Below, piece after piece: positions 6,760 to 9,297 of a stretch of DNA of 9,297 nucleotides. The first letter of the stretch is position 1, and each line of letters begins with the position of its first letter. Position numbers and translations under genes: made by a program. Source of the DNA: an uncultured Saprospiraceae bacterium (lineage in GTDB: Bacteria; Bacteroidota; Bacteroidia; Chitinophagales; Saprospiraceae); NCBI GenBank assembly GCA_937969485.1, contig CALBVQ010000122.1, forward strand, positions 1 to 9,297, given 5' to 3'. The notes under the pieces were generated by a model that was not told the DNA's origin, searched no databases, and worked only from the letters and a program-made list of their open reading frames with translations.

Positions 6760-7398
6760 ATGAATTCAGCTCAGAAACTTGCCAAACATTTACTTGATAT
6801 TCAAGCAATTAAGCTTCAGCCCAATGATCCATTTACATGGGCAAGCGGTATGCTTTCACCTATCTATTGTGATAATAGAATGACTCTTTCGTTTCCTGAG
6901 GTAAGGAATTATGTAAAGAAAGTTCTATCGGATCTAGCTGGACAATTTGGAGAATTTGATGGAATTGCCGGTGTTGCAACGGCTGGCATTGCACATGGAG
7001 CTTTAGTGGCGGATGAATTAGGATTACCTTTTATTTATGTGCGATCTAAAGCCAAAGGGCACGGTCGTCAGAATTTGATTGAAGGTAACATCAATGCTGC
7101 GAAGAACTATATCGTAGTGGAAGATTTGATATCAACAGGTGGATCTTCTATTCAAGCAGTGAATGCATTGCGCGATAGTGGGGCAAATGTTGTAGCGACC
7201 ATTGCCTTGTTTACCTATGGGTTCGAAAAGTCAGTAGAAACATTTGCGGAAGCAAATTGTAAATTTGGCACAGTAAGTAATTACGCTACCTTGCTTGAAC
7301 AAGCTGAATTGCATAAGTATATCACACCTGAAGAAAAAAACATTTTAAATAACTGGAATGCAGACCCGAAAGCTTGGGCAGCATCATTATCGAAATAA
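6760..7398 (+). CDS. pyrE: Orotate phosphoribosyltransferase
   Basis: Catalyses orotate + PRPP to orotidine 5'-phosphate + pyrophosphate, the fifth step of de novo pyrimidine synthesis, in the cytoplasm as a dimer. The 212 residues fit the family. The N-terminus has FTWASGMLSPIYCDNR (residues 25-40), typical of the orotate-binding part. The flexible loop is YVRSKAKGHGRQNLIEG (about 93-109) with its K-x-K-x-H pattern, and the PRPP-binding motif is VVEDLISTGGSS (119-130). The C-terminal segment (ATLLEQAELHKYITPEE and beyond) is also characteristic. It heads a tight group: the M42 peptidase gene starts 4 bases after its stop. Confidence 0.96.
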   Translation: MNSAQKLAKHLLDIQAIKLQPNDPFTWASGMLSPIYCDNRMTLSFPEVRNYVKKVLSDLAGQFGEFDGIAGVATAGIAHGALVADELGLPFIYVRSKAKGHGRQNLIEGNINAAKNYIVVEDLISTGGSSIQAVNALRDSGANVVATIALFTYGFEKSVETFAEANCKFGTVSNYATLLEQAELHKYITPEEKNILNNWNADPKAWAASLSK

Positions 7399-7402
7399 TT
7401 TT

Positions 7403-8482
7403 ATGCAAGTATTTACTAAAGATTCTGAGAAGTTCTTATTCGAATATCTAAACAGTTCTTCACCAACGGGCTTCGAAGCGGAAGGACAGAAAAAGTGGGT
7501 AGAGTATGTAAATCAATATACTGATGAATGGCACTTAGATAATTATGGATCTGCATATGCTGTCATTAATCCAGGTAAAAAATATAAAGTAGTAATTGAA
7601 GCTCATGCTGACGAAATCGCATGGTATGTCAACTATATTTCCGAAAAAGGTTTCATTTCAGTAATACGAAATGGAGGTTCGGATCATATTATTGCCCCCT
7701 CCAAGAAAGTTAAGATTTTCACTAAGGACAAAGTAGTGAATGGAGTATTTGGATGGCCAGCAATCCATACTAGAAGAGGGGAAAAATCAAAACTATCCCC
7801 TACTCTAGACAATATTTTTATTGATGTAGGAGCCAAAGACAAGGACGAAGTTCTTGAAATGGGTATTCGAGTGGGGAATGTTGTAACATTTGAAGATGAA
7901 CTCCACTTAATCAACGATACGTACTACACAGGTAGAGCATTAGATAACAGAATGGGCGGATTTTGTATAGCCCAGGTTGCTAGATTATTGAAAGAAAATA
8001 AGATAGAATTGCCGTTTTCACTGTATCTTGTAAATGCAGTTCAGGAAGAAATAGGACTGCGAGGAGCGCAGATGATGGCAGACACAATCAAGCCAGATGT
8101 TGCGATCATAACTGATGTATGTCACGATACGTCGACACCGATGATCAATAAGAAGATTCAAGGAGAGACTTTTGCAGGAAAAGGACCTAGCCTGACTAAC
8201 GCCCCTGCTGTCCACACTAAATTACTTCAACTGATTACAGACACTGCCGATGACAAGGAAATCCCTTACCAACGTGCAGCTAGTTCAAGAAGTACTGGAA
8301 CTGATACCGACGCCTTTGCCTACAGTAACGGAGGAGTCCCTTCAGCATTGATTTCTTTACCGTTAAGATATATGCACACAACAGTTGAAATGGCGCACAA
8401 GGACGACATAACTAATGTGTCTAGATTGATTTACGAGACTCTTCTGAACATTGAAGAGAACCATAATTTCAAGTACTTTTAG
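7403..8482 (+). CDS. M42 family metallopeptidase (TET/FrvX-type aminopeptidase)
   Basis: Cytoplasmic co-catalytic metal aminopeptidase of MEROPS family M42, whose members usually form dodecameric tetrahedra that degrade short peptides. With the start at ATG 7403 the protein has 359 residues and the full set of family residues. H68 and D70 are in EAHADEIAW, bridging aspartate D181 in GRALDNRMGG, general base E215 and metal ligand E216 in VQEEIGLRGA, D238 in ITDVCHD, and H325 in RYMHTTVEMAH. A longer frame opens at an ATG at 7358, but that start would overlap pyrE by 41 bases and adds a non-family extension (MQTRKLGQHHYRNNF); 7403 gives the normal N-terminus MQVFTKDSEKFLFEYL. Substrate preference cannot be read from the sequence. 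It is likely co-transcribed with pyrE and the DUF1801 gene. Confidence 0.93.
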   Translation: MQVFTKDSEKFLFEYLNSSSPTGFEAEGQKKWVEYVNQYTDEWHLDNYGSAYAVINPGKKYKVVIEAHADEIAWYVNYISEKGFISVIRNGGSDHIIAPSKKVKIFTKDKVVNGVFGWPAIHTRRGEKSKLSPTLDNIFIDVGAKDKDEVLEMGIRVGNVVTFEDELHLINDTYYTGRALDNRMGGFCIAQVARLLKENKIELPFSLYLVNAVQEEIGLRGAQMMADTIKPDVAIITDVCHDTSTPMINKKIQGETFAGKGPSLTNAPAVHTKLLQLITDTADDKEIPYQRAASSRSTGTDTDAFAYSNGGVPSALISLPLRYMHTTVEMAHKDDITNVSRLIYETLLNIEENHNFKYF

Positions 8483-8832
8483 TGAACCCTGTAGTGAACT
8501 ATATTGAAAACTGCGACAGTTACCTGCAGGAAATCATGTTTACACTTCACGATGTTTTTGTTAATGATTTCGGGCTTACGCCCAAAATTAAATTCAGGAT
8601 TCCCTTTTATTATGGAAAGACCTGGGTTGTTTATCTGCATCCGTTGAAAAAGGGTGGAATCGAGCTTTGCTACACTAGGGCTACTCTTTTTGAGGACCCA
8701 ACAGGTCTCCTGGAATTCAAGGGAAGAAAGCAAATTGCAGGAATCACGATAACTAAACTTTCCGAGATGCCAATGGAAGCTATTTTTGCGATCACTAAGG
8801 TTGCATTAGAACTGGATGCCAGTCGAGACTAG
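8482..8832 (+). CDS. DUF1801 (YdhG-like) domain protein
   Basis: Small 116-residue protein filled by a DUF1801-type fold: an N-terminal helical part (VNYIENCDSYLQEIMFTLHD) and a core with FRIPFYYGKTWVVYLHPLKKG (in part, residues 38-58). IELCYTRATLF and the GRKQIAGITI segment typical of the group follow. No membrane segment or signal peptide is seen. The biochemical role of the family is not established, and none is proposed here. The GTG start uses the last base of the upstream TAG stop (TAGTG), so translation is probably coupled to the M42 gene. The stop TAG overlaps, within CTAG, the stop of the minus-strand gene remnant downstream. Confidence 0.8.
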   Translation: MNPVVNYIENCDSYLQEIMFTLHDVFVNDFGLTPKIKFRIPFYYGKTWVVYLHPLKKGGIELCYTRATLFEDPTGLLEFKGRKQIAGITITKLSEMPMEAIFAITKVALELDASRD

Positions 8833-9038
8833 TTGCCTTCATCCTTCATGCGCAAGCAATCAAGGCTGGGCAATTGACAGCTCCCTCTCTTTCCCAAACA
8901 AAAGAAAACACCATTGATATCTAATGATTTGCAGACCTCGCTATTCTTATGTCCACAAGCAAGATCAAAGGTTTCTTGGCATACCTAATTACACCTACAA
9001 CAATGCCATGTTATTGCAATAGCGATAGTATTCTTCAA
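8829..9038 (-). pseudogene. Remnant of a small cysteine-rich exported protein gene
   Basis: On the minus strand 8984-8829 encodes 51 residues with six cysteines: VCQETFDLACGHKN, then SEVCKSLDINGVFFCLGKRG and SCQLPSLDCLRMKDEGN, spaced 7-7-10-6-6. No start codon exists in that open stretch because a TAG (8987-8985) closes it upstream. In the same frame, further upstream, a TTG at 9038 opens with K-N-T-I-A-I-A-I-T, which resembles a signal peptide start. Between the two the frame reads W-H-C-C-R-C-N-stop, while the neighbouring frame reads M-A-L-L, as if small indels had scrambled a hydrophobic core and lipobox before C-N. Alternatives are a sequencing error, or a chance open frame. I do not recognise the family. 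The regular cysteine spacing and the stop-to-stop contact with the DUF1801 gene favour a real or recently lost gene. Confidence 0.4.
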
Positions 9039-9052
9039 AACCTATTCTATAG

Positions 9053-9080
9053 CAGGACGATAACCTAATGCATTGTCCTG
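9053..9080. repeat. Imperfect inverted repeat, 9-base arms
   Basis: CAGGACGAT (9053-9061) and ATTGTCCTG (9072-9080) pair with one G-T wobble around a 10-base loop. On the plus strand it is followed by TTTAAT, a weak U-run. It could be a weak terminator for the pyrE-M42-DUF1801 transcript, but it is more than 200 bases past the last stop. It lies just upstream of the cysteine-rich remnant as read on the minus strand. Confidence 0.35.
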
Positions 9081-9089
9081 TTTAATACC

Positions 9090-9106
9090 AATTCTGTTTT
9101 AGAATT
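9090..9106. repeat. Short inverted repeat AATTCT-GTTTT-AGAATT
   Basis: Two perfect 6-base arms enclose a 5-base loop, ten bases after the previous inverted repeat. The stem is AT-rich and weak. It is listed because it forms a run of hairpins with its neighbours at 9053 and 9132. Confidence 0.3.
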
Positions 9107-9131
9107 TCGCATATTTTCAAGTTTATAAAAG

Positions 9132-9197
9132 CAACTACTTCGTTAGAAATATTCATGATAGCCTTAGCTATCATGAATATTTCTAACGAAGTAGTTG
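9132..9197. repeat. Perfect 31-base inverted repeat with 4-base loop
   Basis: The left arm (9132-9162, starting CAACTACTTCGTTAG) and right arm (9167-9197, ending CTAACGAAGTAGTTG) are exact reverse complements around the loop CTTA. After one mismatch (9131/9198) three further A-T pairs extend it. As RNA it would be a very stable hairpin on either strand. Read on the minus strand it is followed by CTTTTATAAAC, and on the plus strand by ATTTAACCC. A two-way terminator, a dispersed palindromic element, or the centre of a small inverted-repeat transposable element are all possible. Its 31-base perfect stem is longer than ordinary intrinsic terminators. Confidence 0.9.
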
Positions 9198-9297
9198 ATT
9201 TAACCCGAAATATGCATTAAGATATCTATTACGAGCTGAAACTGCTTCGATAATGGGAACGTCCACCTCTTTTGATGCTCACCGTGATGGTGACCAC

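Larger units (their letters stand above)
8833..9297. other. Terminal region without an intact gene
   Basis: These 465 bases contain, in order, the cysteine-rich gene remnant (minus strand), two modest inverted repeats, the long perfect palindrome at 9132-9197, and a short end piece. The end piece is open to the window edge on the minus strand in two frames (stops at 9231-9229 and 9202-9200). On the plus strand an ATG at 9253 opens MGTSTSFDAHRDGDH. None of these can be recognised, so I call no gene there. If a minus-strand gene ends at 9200 or 9229, the palindrome lies immediately downstream of its stop. Confidence 0.6.

Noticed and set aside
7358..7402. Upstream ATG at 7358 as the M42 peptidase start
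   Set aside because: It would overlap pyrE by 41 bases and adds residues not found at the start of M42 enzymes; ATG 7403 fits both family length and operon spacing.
8479..8733. Minus-strand open frame of 84 codons opposite the DUF1801 gene
   Set aside because: The plus-strand frame has a recognisable domain and operon context; the antisense product does not resemble a protein family.
9053..9197. CRISPR array
   Set aside because: The repeated sequences are inverted pairs of different sequence, not direct repeats with regular spacers, and no cas genes are present.
9279..9293. TCACC-GTGAT-GGTGA dyad near the window edge
   Set aside because: A 5-base stem is too short to mean anything without the sequence beyond the edge.

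Overview
The window looks like chromosomal core genome of a marine-type Bacteroidota, most likely of the order Cytophagales. Three things point there: a PorT-family gene (type IX secretion and gliding, known only from Bacteroidota) directly after ubiE; -7 promoter elements matching the Bacteroidota TAnnTTTG pattern just before several start codons; and generally weak Shine-Dalgarno sequences with AT-rich intergenic DNA. The genus cannot be fixed from the sequence alone.

Layout. From 1 to 1900 on the minus strand lies the 5' three-quarters or so of gyrA, with its C-terminal end outside the window. A 362-base divergent intergenic region (1901-2262) holds promoter elements for gyrA and ubiE and two short palindromes. 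On the plus strand follow ubiE (menaquinone methyltransferase), porT overlapping its end, and an unrecognised lipoprotein gene. This cluster meets acpH (acyl carrier protein phosphodiesterase, minus strand) tail to tail. Divergent from acpH is ychF, which overlaps an RluE-like 23S rRNA pseudouridine synthase gene by 8 bases. A second plus-strand unit is pyrE, an M42 metallo-aminopeptidase and a DUF1801 protein, packed with a 4-base gap and a 1-base overlap.

The last 465 bases (8833-9297) hold no intact gene. They contain what reads as a decayed minus-strand gene for a small cysteine-rich exported protein, two modest inverted repeats, and a perfect 31-base inverted repeat with a 4-base loop (9132-9197), the most striking non-coding structure in the window. 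The final ~60 bases are visibly more GC-rich and open in several frames, perhaps the edge of another gene.

Together the genes serve housekeeping: DNA topology (gyrA), respiratory quinone (ubiE), protein secretion or surface biogenesis (porT, lipoprotein), acyl carrier turnover (acpH), translation (ychF, rluE), pyrimidine synthesis (pyrE) and peptide turnover (M42). I see no defence system, CRISPR array, intact insertion sequence, tRNA or rRNA. The points most worth checking are the long palindrome, the cysteine-rich gene remnant next to it, and the lipoprotein of unknown function.
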